Source: Dehalococcoidia bacterium UBA2979 (GTDB lineage: Bacteria; Chloroflexota; Dehalococcoidia; UBA2979). From it: a stretch of 33,839 bases of DNA. This document shows, piece after piece, positions 24,754-32,346 of this stretch. The notes under the pieces are model-generated. The model did not search any database and was not told where the DNA came from. It saw nothing but the letters and a program-made list of their open reading frames with translations. Both the position numbers and the translations under genes were made by a program. The stretch spans positions 6,525 through 40,363 of the forward strand of contig DEAP01000009.1 of assembly GCA_002348225.1 (NCBI GenBank). The letters are read 5' to 3'. Each line of letters opens with the position of its first letter. Positions within the stretch are counted from its first letter, which is position 1.

Positions 24754-25239
24754 CTAGCTGTCGTTTGTTTCTAGTACTAGTTCAACTTCTACACTTGCGC
24801 CAAGGGGAAGAGAGGCCACACCTAATGCTGCTCGTGCACCCATACCAGCAGACTCCCCAAGGATATCTATTAGGATCTGACTCGCTCCATCAATTACCTT
24901 AGCCTGACCCTTGAAGTCAGAGCTCGCCGCCACGAAGCCCGTCAACTTCACAACACGTAGTCCGTCCAACGAGCCTCTGCTAGCCGCCACATGGGCCAGC
25001 GCGTTAATTGCACACTCAGCTGCAGCTTCGATTGCCTCTTCTATGGACACTACCGATCCGACCTGACCTGGATGGACTAAGGAACCATCCTTCTGAGCTA
25101 TCTGACCTGATACATAGAGATACCGCCCCGACTCCCTGACCGGCACATACAAAGCCAGCGGCGGACTTACCTTCGGGAGCTCCAGCCCAAGTTGGTCCAA
25201 GGTGCGCTCGACGTCACTTGAAAACACTACATCTTTCAT
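24754..25239 (-). CDS. RidA/YjgF-family protein
   Basis: Member of the RidA family, whose archetype hydrolyses reactive enamine/imine intermediates made by PLP enzymes. Family marks are YLYVSGQIAQKDG, GQVG, AAECAINALAHVAASRGSLDGL, and the C-terminal GMGARAALGVASLPLGASVEVELVL with the conserved Arg. The 161 residues and the N-terminal LGLELPKVSPPLALYVPV point to the longer YjgF-like subgroup (LPPxPxP-type), often of unknown activity, rather than archetypal RidA. It lies 24 bases after parB. Confidence 0.88.
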   Translation of the reverse strand: MKDVVFSSDVERTLDQLGLELPKVSPPLALYVPVRESGRYLYVSGQIAQKDGSLVHPGQVGSVVSIEEAIEAAAECAINALAHVAASRGSLDGLRVVKLTGFVAASSDFKGQAKVIDGASQILIDILGESAGMGARAALGVASLPLGASVEVELVLETNDS

Positions 25240-25263
25240 CTACTGGCCTTCCTGCTGCCTACC

Positions 25264-26136
25264 CTAGAAATCACCATCAGGGATGATGTTCTCAATGATC
25301 CCTGTCAGTTCCTCGTCCGAATAGAAATGTATGATCATCTGGCCTTGCCCGCTGCTATTTCGCTTCAGTATCACACGGGTTCCCAACTTCTGTTGGATTG
25401 CCTCCTCTAGGCGACTATTCTCAGAATCCGCCGGCAGTTCCGTCCGCCTCTTTGGTTTGGAGTTACCCTCTTTGGCAATCAGCCGCTCAACATCACGCAC
25501 ACTGAGCCCCTCATCCGCGATCAGCGTTGCCATCTCGAATTGCCGATCGTAGCTCTGAAGCTGAAGCAGCGCACGCGCGTGTCCAGCGCTAATCCCACCG
25601 CTCCTCACCAATTCCATTACCGCAGGGGCTAAGTCTAAAAGGCGCAGTGTATTAGCTACCGCGCTTCGCGATCGCCCTACACGGCGTCCAATCTCTTGTT
25701 GCGTGAGCCCAAACTCGCTCTGCAACTGATCATACGCCGCTGCTTCTTCCAGAATTCCCAAGTCAGACCGCTGTAAATTTTCCACCAGCGCTAAAAGCAT
25801 GCGACTCGTGGAATCAGTATCTCTCACGACGGCAGGGATTTGCTGAAGACCTACGCTCCGCGCTGCTCGCCAACGCCGTTCACCGGCAACTATCGTGTAA
25901 CCCTCAGATCCATCCTTCTTAGACACCAGAATTGGTTGCAACACTCCGTGAACTCTGATGGATTCCACAAGTTCATCCATCGCCTCAGGCCGAAAATTCT
26001 TTCGAGGCTGATTAGGGTCTGCCTGTATCGCTGACACATCAAGCATCAATCCGCTCTGTGTCCCGACACCACTCCCCCGAGCTCCCTCGTTGAACAACGC
26101 ATCTAAACCACGTCCTAGTCTAGGTGTACCACTCAT
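25264..26136 (-). CDS. parB: chromosome-partitioning protein ParB
   Basis: CTP-dependent DNA clamp that loads at parS and slides outward, organising the origin region with ParA and SMC. The N-terminal CTP-binding domain holds IQADPNQPRKNF and GERRWRAA (residues 85-92). The helix-turn-helix segment is LTQQEIGRRVGRSRSAVANTLRLL, followed by ISAGHARALLQL and a short C-terminal dimerisation region. ATG 26136 has AAGGAGG eight bases upstream, which decides the start over a longer in-frame start at 26166. It lies 33 bases after the PfkB-ParA fusion. A consensus parS is at 31031-31046. Confidence 0.96.
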   Translation of the reverse strand: MSGTPRLGRGLDALFNEGARGSGVGTQSGLMLDVSAIQADPNQPRKNFRPEAMDELVESIRVHGVLQPILVSKKDGSEGYTIVAGERRWRAARSVGLQQIPAVVRDTDSTSRMLLALVENLQRSDLGILEEAAAYDQLQSEFGLTQQEIGRRVGRSRSAVANTLRLLDLAPAVMELVRSGGISAGHARALLQLQSYDRQFEMATLIADEGLSVRDVERLIAKEGNSKPKRRTELPADSENSRLEEAIQQKLGTRVILKRNSSGQGQMIIHFYSDEELTGIIENIIPDGDF

Positions 26137-26169
26137 CTCCCAATCCTCCTTCCGAACCCGAAACACTCA

Positions 26170-27834
26170 TCAGCCCATCTCTGCTAGGCGCCGATGAACC
26201 TCCCTAGCCAAATCCATATATGCAATCGCACCCGGTGATCCCGGAGCATATTCATTGATCGTCATCACGTGACTCGGTGCCTCGGCCAAACGAACCGAAC
26301 GCGGCACAACCGTCTCCAGAGTTTGCGGATAATGGGACTTTATTTCCGCCACCACTTCGGCTGACAAATTAGCCCGAGCGTCATACATTGTCAGTGCAAT
26401 ACCCAAAATATCCAGACCTGGATTAAGGCTACCCCGCACTAAGTCAATCGTTTGCTCCAGTGAGCTCAACCCCTCTAAAGCAAAGTATTCACATTGCAAA
26501 GGAATCACGACATAGTCAGCAGCAACAAGCGAGTTAATGGTTAGTAAACCAAGAGCAGGGGGGCAGTCCATTAAAATATAGTCATACTGAGAATCAATCT
26601 CATCTAGAGCACGCCTCAACTTGCTTTCTCGGGCCATTAGCCCAACTAGCTCTATTTCGGCTCCTGCTAGCGCTGTCGACCCGCCTAGGACATCTAGTCC
26701 CGGCCTTCCAGCTGTGACGCTCATGGCAGAAACCGATTCTCCGTCGAGTAGCACGCGGTAGAGCCCATCTCCACTAGCCCCCTGGCGACTCCGACCTAGT
26801 AAGGAAGAAGTGGCATTAGCCTGAGGGTCGCCATCCACGAGAAGTACTCTTTGGCCCATCTCTGCGAGAGATGCTGCAAGAGAAACTGCAGTAGTGGTCT
26901 TCCCGACTCCCCCTTTTTGGTTGGCGATCGCAATTCGAAAAGCCCGTTGATCTAGTGGCTCCTGCCCATCGACAGTGAGGCTTGCTTCCTGCGTAGCTAA
27001 CGAATCCACAACACGGCCTCGAATCTCCGGCCAACGAGGCATTGGTACCGGACCAACTCGCTCCACTGCCATAGCTCCATACCCTACTGCTAACTGCCCC
27101 GCGTTCACTACTCCCATTGCTGAAGTGATAGAGTACGCTGCCGCACATGAGTCACCGGCACCTGTTGTATCAACAACTTTCGCGGAAACTGCCCCTACAT
27201 TATAGGTGTCACCAGACATTTTGACCTCTAGTCCCTCAGATCCTCTCGTAATAACAAATTGACCACACCGACCAGCAACTTCCTCAACCGCCTCCCTTGA
27301 CCAGCTAGCGATCTCATCAGAGGATAAAAACAGAGTAGTCTTCGGTGACAGACAATCCAGCAGTAATTCAGTCGGCTCGGCTGGGTGATACACAAAACCC
27401 TTATCATCAAACTCTCTTTGGAGACCTTGCCCAAGAATCCAGACTGCAGCTGAAGAAAATCGGTCTAAGAAAGACAATACGTCGACGTCATCTGGTATGA
27501 GCGGTGCCAAAAACAAGTTTCTCGGCTCTGGCCAATCTCTAACAAGATCGTCCGGGCCAAGCATCCGACCTAGGTGCTCAATCAACCTCAGTCGCCGTCT
27601 CCCTGAGCTCGAGTTGCCAATACCCCAAGACTCCGTCGCTAGTCCCCTAACTGAATGCACTGTGTGACCTACTAAGGCAGTCAGACTGGCGTCTTCCGCG
27701 CCACCAGTCAAAATATGAGCCCGAGCCCCTAACGCCGCAGCCGTACGAGCAGCAAATGATACTGGGCCACCTGGCAATCTCGAACCATCCTCAAAAACAT
27801 CCCAAGTGACCGGACCCACCATTAAAAAAGGCAT
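26170..27834 (-). CDS. parA: fusion of PfkB-type kinase domain with ParA ATPase
   Basis: One uninterrupted frame joins two enzymes. Residues 1-290 are a ribokinase/PfkB-like domain: MPFLMVGPVTWDVF, PGGPVSFAARTAAALGA, VITRGSEG and the ATP/catalytic motif DTTGAGDS at 222-229. After a ~25-residue linker comes full ParA: deviant Walker A KGGVGKTT at 307-314, DPQANATSS near 336, and Walker B YILMDCPPALG. ParA drives partition of the ParB-parS complex and directly precedes parB. The kinase substrate is unknown. ATG 27834 fits the PfkB N-terminus; GTG 27891 adds 19 residues. An in-frame GTG at 27009 with GAGG seven bases upstream could give ParA alone, so two products are possible. Confidence 0.9.
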   Translation of the reverse strand: MPFLMVGPVTWDVFEDGSRLPGGPVSFAARTAAALGARAHILTGGAEDASLTALVGHTVHSVRGLATESWGIGNSSSGRRRLRLIEHLGRMLGPDDLVRDWPEPRNLFLAPLIPDDVDVLSFLDRFSSAAVWILGQGLQREFDDKGFVYHPAEPTELLLDCLSPKTTLFLSSDEIASWSREAVEEVAGRCGQFVITRGSEGLEVKMSGDTYNVGAVSAKVVDTTGAGDSCAAAYSITSAMGVVNAGQLAVGYGAMAVERVGPVPMPRWPEIRGRVVDSLATQEASLTVDGQEPLDQRAFRIAIANQKGGVGKTTTAVSLAASLAEMGQRVLLVDGDPQANATSSLLGRSRQGASGDGLYRVLLDGESVSAMSVTAGRPGLDVLGGSTALAGAEIELVGLMARESKLRRALDEIDSQYDYILMDCPPALGLLTINSLVAADYVVIPLQCEYFALEGLSSLEQTIDLVRGSLNPGLDILGIALTMYDARANLSAEVVAEIKSHYPQTLETVVPRSVRLAEAPSHVMTINEYAPGSPGAIAYMDLAREVHRRLAEMG

Positions 27835-27970
27835 CGTTTCTCTGGCTGCACGATACACATCTACTCGACTGAGATCAGTTTCCCAAGTCACCGCAACGAA
27901 CCAATCCTAATTACAGCCCCTAGTGAGCGCCGGGTGGCTAGTCAATCGACTGCTGACAAGCTGTTACAGT

Positions 27971-28948
27971 CTAATCATCCTCATCGCCAGCCACATCATC
28001 TTCGAATTCGGACTCATCATCAGCCGGAAGAACCTCAATTCGCCGATCGCGACCCTTTCCAATCGACTGCGTCACAACGTCACTCCGCTCCTGAAGGGTA
28101 ACGTGTATTACGCGCCGATCGGCTGCCGACATAGGCTTCAATTCGATGATATCCCCAGATTCACTTACGTCATTCGCAACTTCTTCAGCCAAGTCAACCA
28201 ATCGCTCTCTATGCCGTCGCCGATATCCCTCTATATCAACCGAAAACATCGGCGATCCACGTTTTCCTCTGCCAACAATGGTATTCAACAAGTATTGAAG
28301 CGAGCTGAGAGTATCACCGCGTTTACCAATTAAAACCCCGATATTCTCGGCAGATTCGTCATCTGTCGTATCGACGTCCAGCGTGACATCTCGCCTGCCT
28401 CGATCGTTATCTTCCTCGTTAGACTCACTCAACGTAATCTCAGTCCCTGTAAAGCCTAAAAGTGTTAGAACATCCCTCAGAGTGCTCCCGGCCTGATCTA
28501 CTTCGTCCTCGTAATCGCCCGCAGGCTGAAGCGGAAGCTCCTGCGGCGACCCCGGAATCGGGATTTCCTCACTCTCTGGAACCCCCTTTATATCCCGAGG
28601 AGGGTCGGACTGATCTCTTGAGGAAGCTTGCTTCTCAGTGCCCTCATCACCACCAGTGCGCTTCTGTCCACTCCTAGGCCTCCCGCCATCCCCGTTCCGC
28701 GGCCGTTGCCCTTTAGAACCCCCATCCTTCTGGGCTTTTCCGCTTCTCGACCTCTCCAGAACAGACAACGTCACTGTTGCCTCCTGACCACCTATACCCA
28801 AAAATCCAGCTTTAGCGTCTCTTTCTACGTCGACGCTTACTTGCTCCCGACTGACTCCCAGTTCCTTGAGCCCTATTTCCACTGCCTCTTCGACGCTTCT
28901 TGCGCTTACCGTCGCCTGTCTCGGCTGATCCGATTTCTGCCTCGCCAT
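27971..28948 (-). CDS. jag: Jag/KhpB-type RNA-binding protein (Jag_N-KH-R3H)
   Basis: RNA-binding partner protein found next to yidC in many bacteria. The Jag_N domain (residues ~12-62) carries SVEEAVEIGLKELGVSREQ and AGFLGIGGQEATV. A long acidic/basic low-complexity linker follows. The KH domain has the GxxG loop in IGVLIGKRGDTLSSLQYLLN, and the R3H motif is LKPMSAADRRVIH. The C-terminus is strongly acidic. ATG 28948 (GGAG seven bases upstream) or the adjacent ATG 28951 starts the gene. It begins inside yidC, overlapping its last ~137 bases in another frame, so the Jag_N domain and the YidC basic tail share DNA. Confidence 0.92.
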   Translation of the reverse strand: MARQKSDQPRQATVSARSVEEAVEIGLKELGVSREQVSVDVERDAKAGFLGIGGQEATVTLSVLERSRSGKAQKDGGSKGQRPRNGDGGRPRSGQKRTGGDEGTEKQASSRDQSDPPRDIKGVPESEEIPIPGSPQELPLQPAGDYEDEVDQAGSTLRDVLTLLGFTGTEITLSESNEEDNDRGRRDVTLDVDTTDDESAENIGVLIGKRGDTLSSLQYLLNTIVGRGKRGSPMFSVDIEGYRRRHRERLVDLAEEVANDVSESGDIIELKPMSAADRRVIHVTLQERSDVVTQSIGKGRDRRIEVLPADDESEFEDDVAGDEDD

Positions 28949-29831
28949 CATTCAACTCCAATTCTGCCTCATCAGCTAATCCCGAACGATCATCAGAAGA
29001 CTCAGCGTTCGATTTTCTTTTATCAGTGTCAGCCGTCCCCAACGGCGGAACAAAATCCGGCATACCTATGCGGCTCCGGACGAAATTTGGGATAAGTGAA
29101 CCCCACCGGAAATCACCTGGCCCCACAAAAATCCACTGCAATACGATTCCAATAATCGTACTACTACCCCAATAAAGCCCCAACCCTGCCGGAGTTGCAA
29201 GTACAAACCACGTGAACATAAGCGGAAACATCCACTGCATCATCGTTTGCATCTGCTGTTGGTTCTGTTGCTGCCCTCTGGCACTCAAGTTCCGACTGGA
29301 TGAAATCCTCTGCTGCAACCACATTGCACAAAACACGATGATCGCGAGAAACAAATCTCCGTCAGCACCCAAATCCAACCACAGAAAATCACGTGAAAGA
29401 GGGATAGCCGCCTGCAGCCATGCCACATCATATAACCGGTCCGAAAGTTTTATTATGGACTCAGGCGTACTACCTAAAGTTATCCTGATAACTTGATATA
29501 AAGCAATGAAAATTGGCAACTGGATCAATTGAGGACCCAGGCAGCCCAGAGGATTCACTCCGGCCTCTCGATATAATTTCATAGTTTCTTCTTGTCGCCG
29601 TTTCGGATCTGAATATTGCTTCTGGATCTCCTGCATACGAGGCTGAATCTCCTGCAAGTTCTTCATTGAATTCAACATCCTTATGGTTAAGGGAAACAAT
29701 AAAGCTCTCGAAATAAAGGTGAACAATAGAAGTGCAATACCATAGTCACCAAAGGCTAGGTTAGTGAGACCCACCATTACATTAATTAATGGCGTCTCGA
29801 GGAACGTCTGCCAGATTGCCCCTATCGGCAT
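28812..29831 (-). CDS. yidC: membrane protein insertase YidC (short form)
   Basis: Inserts proteins into the cytoplasmic membrane, alone or with Sec. It is the form without the large periplasmic domain (339 residues): LLFTFISRALLFPLTIRM contains the groove arginine Arg42, the cytoplasmic hairpin MKNLQEIQPRMQEIQKQY follows, then LIQLPIFIALYQVIR, MMQWMFPLMFTWFVLATPAGLGLYW and a final helix. The C-terminal ~90 residues are polar and end in a Lys/Arg-rich stretch that could contact ribosomes. GAGGGAG is five bases before ATG 29831. The 3' end overlaps jag by about 137 bases. A PQQ-propeller lipoprotein separates it from yidD. Confidence 0.95.
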   Translation of the reverse strand: MPIGAIWQTFLETPLINVMVGLTNLAFGDYGIALLLFTFISRALLFPLTIRMLNSMKNLQEIQPRMQEIQKQYSDPKRRQEETMKLYREAGVNPLGCLGPQLIQLPIFIALYQVIRITLGSTPESIIKLSDRLYDVAWLQAAIPLSRDFLWLDLGADGDLFLAIIVFCAMWLQQRISSSRNLSARGQQQNQQQMQTMMQWMFPLMFTWFVLATPAGLGLYWGSSTIIGIVLQWIFVGPGDFRWGSLIPNFVRSRIGMPDFVPPLGTADTDKRKSNAESSDDRSGLADEAELELNDGEAEIGSAETGDGKRKKRRRGSGNRAQGTGSQSGASKRRRRKRR

Positions 29832-29868
29832 ATGATCTCCCTCAATTCTCTATACATCTGATACCGGT

Positions 29869-31089
29869 CTATTCACCAGTAAACACGGTGCGAATAGCAC
29901 CACTATTAGCATCTATCACAAACAACGCATGGGACTTTGATAAAAGTAGAATCTGCCCCTCATGTATGAACAGATCGGCATACACCTCGTCGTCTACCCT
30001 GCTGGTCCACCGTACGCTCCCGGTATCAGCATCAAGTCCCAGCAGAGCACCTTCTCGATCCGCAAGAACAAGATCGTTACCCACGATCGCTGGCCGAGAC
30101 CTAAAATTTGATTCAGGTATATTCTTAGACCAAACGATAGAGCCCGTACTACTATCTAGGCATAAAACCGATCCCCTAGTCGTTGCTGCATAAACCTTCG
30201 CCCCCTTGGAGACGAAAGGCCCTGCAAACCATCCGTTACCGCTCACTGACCAATCAATCGAAAAGTCCTTGAGATTCACTCGATGCACTTGGCCACCAAA
30301 GGTACCGAAATACATCGAATCCCCTACCAACAAGCCGTCCCCAGGCACTCCGCCGCCCAGATTAACTGAATCTATGATCTCACCTGACTTACCACTAATT
30401 CGCATAAAAGTGCCTTCGCCTATGTCGACTACTAGAAGATCGTCATTATAAATTTGTAAGCTGGACCAAATCCGACCAACCCCAATGTCCCACTTAGCCT
30501 CGATTTGCCCTGTTGCATCTGATATTTTCAACAGTGAACCCTCATCAGTACCAACAAATATTGAAGATCCAAGCAGTGCTGGGGTAGAAATAACCACTTC
30601 ACCAATTTCTAAAGCCCAAACTTCGCTAGGGCTCTCTGTAATTCCATTCAATGACGATAGTTTTCGTAAAATCCCACTAGTCGAAACGACATAGAGCACA
30701 TCACCCGGCACAACCAATGGTCTGGCATAAAACGGATCCGAGCTCCAGTCATCACCAGAACTTCCTCCAAAAAGACCGGAAAGGAAGCCACCACCAGAGT
30801 CACTCACCTCAGCCACACGCTCCGGGTACCACCAAAATGGCTCCTCCGAAGATTTCATTCGCCCATCAATAAGAGCTAATCTTCCACCTTCGCCCTGTAA
30901 CAGGATCGTGCGATTGCCATACTCAACAGGCGGAGCCCAACCTTCTGGACTTGCGAACTGTGCACCGCAGCCAGTAACTAGAATCACGAAGAACAAGGTT
31001 GCAAGCGAGGCAGATATCCTGAGAAGAGTGTGTTTCACGTGAAACACACTCTTCTCAGGATATACACTTCTGTTCCAACAACTGCTCAT
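29869..31089 (-). CDS. lipoprotein with PQQ-type (BamB-like) beta-propeller
   Basis: Probable membrane-attached extracytoplasmic propeller. A hydrophobic signal (SLATLFFVILVTGC) ends in lipobox VTGC, then repeated blades such as GSSIFVGTDEGSLLKISDATG, VYAATTRGSVLCLDSSTGSIVW, LVLADREGALLGLDADTGSVRW and ALFVIDANSGAI, like BamB or PQQ-repeat proteins. PQQ itself need not bind. The start is uncertain. ATG 31089 has GGATAGG close upstream and sits 28 bases after yidD; GTG 31038 gives a more usual signal (MKHTLLRIS) but lies inside parS with no good ribosome-binding site. If 31089 is right, the parS palindrome is translated. Its position suggests a role in protein insertion or envelope biogenesis, which is an inference. 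Confidence 0.82.
   Translation of the reverse strand: MSSCWNRSVYPEKSVFHVKHTLLRISASLATLFFVILVTGCGAQFASPEGWAPPVEYGNRTILLQGEGGRLALIDGRMKSSEEPFWWYPERVAEVSDSGGGFLSGLFGGSSGDDWSSDPFYARPLVVPGDVLYVVSTSGILRKLSSLNGITESPSEVWALEIGEVVISTPALLGSSIFVGTDEGSLLKISDATGQIEAKWDIGVGRIWSSLQIYNDDLLVVDIGEGTFMRISGKSGEIIDSVNLGGGVPGDGLLVGDSMYFGTFGGQVHRVNLKDFSIDWSVSGNGWFAGPFVSKGAKVYAATTRGSVLCLDSSTGSIVWSKNIPESNFRSRPAIVGNDLVLADREGALLGLDADTGSVRWTSRVDDEVYADLFIHEGQILLLSKSHALFVIDANSGAIRTVFTGE
31014..31063. repeat. perfect 50-bp palindrome centred on parS
   Basis: Both 25-base arms are fully complementary with no spacer, the centre falling between 31038 and 31039. Symmetry breaks at the next pair (G 31013, A 31064). The arms contain GAGAAGAGTG and its complement outside the parS core. 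No T-run follows on either side, so it is unlikely to be a simple terminator. It could extrude a cruciform or fold as a long RNA hairpin. Confidence 0.95.
31031..31046. promoter_or_regulatory. parS: consensus parS centromere site
   Basis: TGTTTCACGTGAAACA is a fully symmetric match to the bacterial parS family (Bacillus consensus TGTTNCACGTGAAACA). It is 4.9 kb from parB, within the 5' end of the lipoprotein gene, and forms the centre of the 50-bp palindrome. Confidence 0.92.
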
Positions 31090-31117
31090 GCGCCTATCCA
31101 CTTGAACAGTTACAGCC

Positions 31118-31357
31118 TTACGAAACTGGATCATATCCACTTCCCCCGCCTGGCCTACACCTAGAAAGCCTACCTAATGTCTTTAGTGACGCAAAAACAA
31201 ACCCTCGCCCTTCAAATGCCTCGATTGCATACTGTGAGCAGGAGGGTTCGAATCTGCAAGCGACACCAAGATTCGGCGAAATCGCTCGCTGATAGAATTT
31301 AATAATCGCTAGTGCCAGTTTCCTGGCCAAATGGTCAATGGAAGCGACCAATTTCAA
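31118..31357 (-). CDS. yidD: membrane protein insertion efficiency factor YidD
   Basis: Small membrane-associated protein (79 residues) that assists YidC-dependent insertion. The family core is clear: IIKFYQRAISPNLGVACRFEPSCSQYAIEAFEGRG, with the two conserved cysteines, and LGRLSRCRPGGGSGYDPV at the end. The apparent start is TTG 31357 with only a weak AAGTGAG nearby, so the true start could be another near-cognate codon. It lies 149 bases after rnpA in the standard rpmH-rnpA-yidD order. Confidence 0.93.
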   Translation of the reverse strand: MKLVASIDHLARKLALAIIKFYQRAISPNLGVACRFEPSCSQYAIEAFEGRGFVFASLKTLGRLSRCRPGGGSGYDPVS

Positions 31358-31506
31358 CTCACTTACTGGACATTATTGGTACCAGACCGAATTATCACTG
31401 TCCTCTAAACGCTCAACCTGCCTTGAATTATCGATATAGTTGCAAGTCGAGCTAGCCACCTAGATCAAAAAGCCTAAGCCCTGAAGCGATTATGCGCGAC
31501 AGTTAC
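31358..31506 (-). other. spacer between rnpA and yidD
   Basis: These 149 bases separate two genes that usually touch. I found no reading frame with a ribosome-binding site, no convincing promoter pair and no stable hairpin. An 8-bp palindrome TATCGATA (near 31430) is the only symmetric element. Confidence 0.3.
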
Positions 31507-31860
31507 CTACTTGAGACCGAGGACTTGAGCCTCACGCCCTGCCGAAACAATCTCACTCGAAAGATCAACGAACGAGGTTTTGTCTGCGCCTCTCTCCGTG
31601 ATAATGACCATCGAAAACCCTCTTGCCCAGCTGTGCATCCTTAGCACACCCCTTATCCTCCGTCGCACCAAATTACGCACTACAGCATTCCCGATTCGCT
31701 TGCTAACGGTGATACCCACCATCGACAGTGCCTCGGTATCCTCCGATGAGCTAATAATGACCGTGACGGAAGGCCGCCGGAACCTCTTCCCTGTCGCCAT
31801 TACACGACGGAATTCCCCAGAGTAGGTTATTGGTAACAGATCTTCAGTTAACTTACCCAT
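31507..31860 (-). CDS. rnpA: ribonuclease P protein component
   Basis: Basic protein that assists RNase P RNA in maturing tRNA 5' ends. The order LLPITYSGEFRRVMATGKRFRRPSVTVII, then VGITVSKRIGNAVVRNLVRRRIRGVLR is the RnpA pattern; the RNR box normally reads RNRxKR and is RNLVRRRIR here. It has 117 residues. ATG 31860 is the earliest possible start because an in-frame TAG lies 21 bases upstream; no Shine-Dalgarno is visible before it. rpmH ends 83 bases upstream, the usual partner in a shared transcript. Confidence 0.92.
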   Translation of the reverse strand: MGKLTEDLLPITYSGEFRRVMATGKRFRRPSVTVIISSSEDTEALSMVGITVSKRIGNAVVRNLVRRRIRGVLRMHSWARGFSMVIITERGADKTSFVDLSSEIVSAGREAQVLGLK

Positions 31861-31943
31861 TATATTTTGGGAATAAAGCTATCGATGTGCCTCCCGATAC
31901 AGCGTACTAATAGGCCACCCTACCGGTTTGAGAGCTACACCCT

Positions 31944-32078
31944 TTACACAGAAAGCCTTGTTCGCCCTCGCAGCCGACGTCGGCGTATCACAGCTCGTCC
32001 ACCACGCGTTGACATACGACTTCGGAAACCTAGTTTCCGCTTTCTGGGGAGGCGCTTCGGTTGCCATGTTCGTTTCAC
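31944..32078 (-). CDS. rpmH: 50S ribosomal protein L34
   Basis: A 44-codon gene in its canonical place upstream of rnpA. The protein starts MKRTWQPKRLPRKRKLGF and contains RSRMSTRGGRAVIRRRRLRG, matching the L34 pattern (KRTxQPxxRKR...GFxxRMxTxxGRxVLxxRRxKGR). It begins with GTG at 32078, supported by GAGAGG about eight bases upstream, and ends in TAA at 31944. It is easily missed because it is short, has a GTG start and is overlapped by longer spurious frames on both strands. Confidence 0.95.
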   Translation of the reverse strand: MKRTWQPKRLPRKRKLGFRSRMSTRGGRAVIRRRRLRGRTRLSV

Positions 32079-32235
32079 GGTTATTCACCTCTCAACTCAA
32101 GATTACAATTAACACCCGTCCTGCATTGTTTCAGGGCAGAATACGAATTCTAGCTGCGACCTTCGCCGAAAGCAATTCATACCTGTGACCCAAGAACACA
32201 ATAAGATACTCGTGTATCCTGTACCGGTTGGTGCG
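32079..32235. other. spacer between rpmH and the tRNA-Thr pair
   Basis: This 157-base divergent region must hold the rpmH promoter (minus) and probably the tRNA promoter (plus). GATAC-TCGT-GTATC (near 32204-32217) is a small inverted repeat just before the first tRNA. One DnaA-box-like TTATTCACC begins at 32081. Neither an origin nor a clear promoter pair can be supported. Confidence 0.3.
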
Positions 32236-32310
32236 GCCACTGTAGCTCAGCGGTAGAGCAACGGTTTTGTAAACCGTCGGTCGTGGGTTCGATTCCCACC
32301 GGTGGCTCCA
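32236..32310 (+). tRNA. tRNA-Thr (anticodon UGU)
   Basis: A 75-base cloverleaf with encoded CCA. The acceptor GCCACTG pairs with CGGTGGC. The anticodon stem is ACGGT/ACCGT around loop TTTGTAA, placing TGT at positions 34-36. The T arm is GTGGG-TTCGATT-CCCAC. The UGU anticodon reads ACA and, by wobble, ACG. Confidence 0.96.
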
Positions 32311-32346
32311 TACCACACAAATAAGGTCTATAACGGCTGCCACGTG

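Noticed and set aside
26941..27010. Frameshift or missed stop joining PfkB and ParA
   Set aside because: The frame is continuous without a stop, with linker codons typical of the surrounding coding sequence. A possible internal GTG start is recorded with the gene, but nothing in the sequence indicates an error.
29389..29402. Additional CACGTG hexamers (for example near 6387, 10801, 11370, 26268, 29186 and 29391) as parS sites
   Set aside because: They keep only the six-base centre or one half of the flanks. TCACGTGAAA near 29391 is the closest but matches too few of the 16 positions.
31014..31063. The 50-bp palindrome as a transcription terminator for yidD
   Set aside because: No T-run follows on either strand and the lipoprotein gene begins within or upstream of it. 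The parS core explains its centre better.
31879..32088. 69-codon minus-strand frame over the rpmH region
   Set aside because: It overlaps the clear L34 gene (31944-32078) in another frame and shows no family pattern. L34 has a better ribosome-binding site.
32080..32089. DnaA-box-like TTATTCACC upstream of rpmH as evidence for oriC
   Set aside because: A single near-match without a cluster, an AT-rich unwinding region or dnaA nearby is not enough to call an origin.
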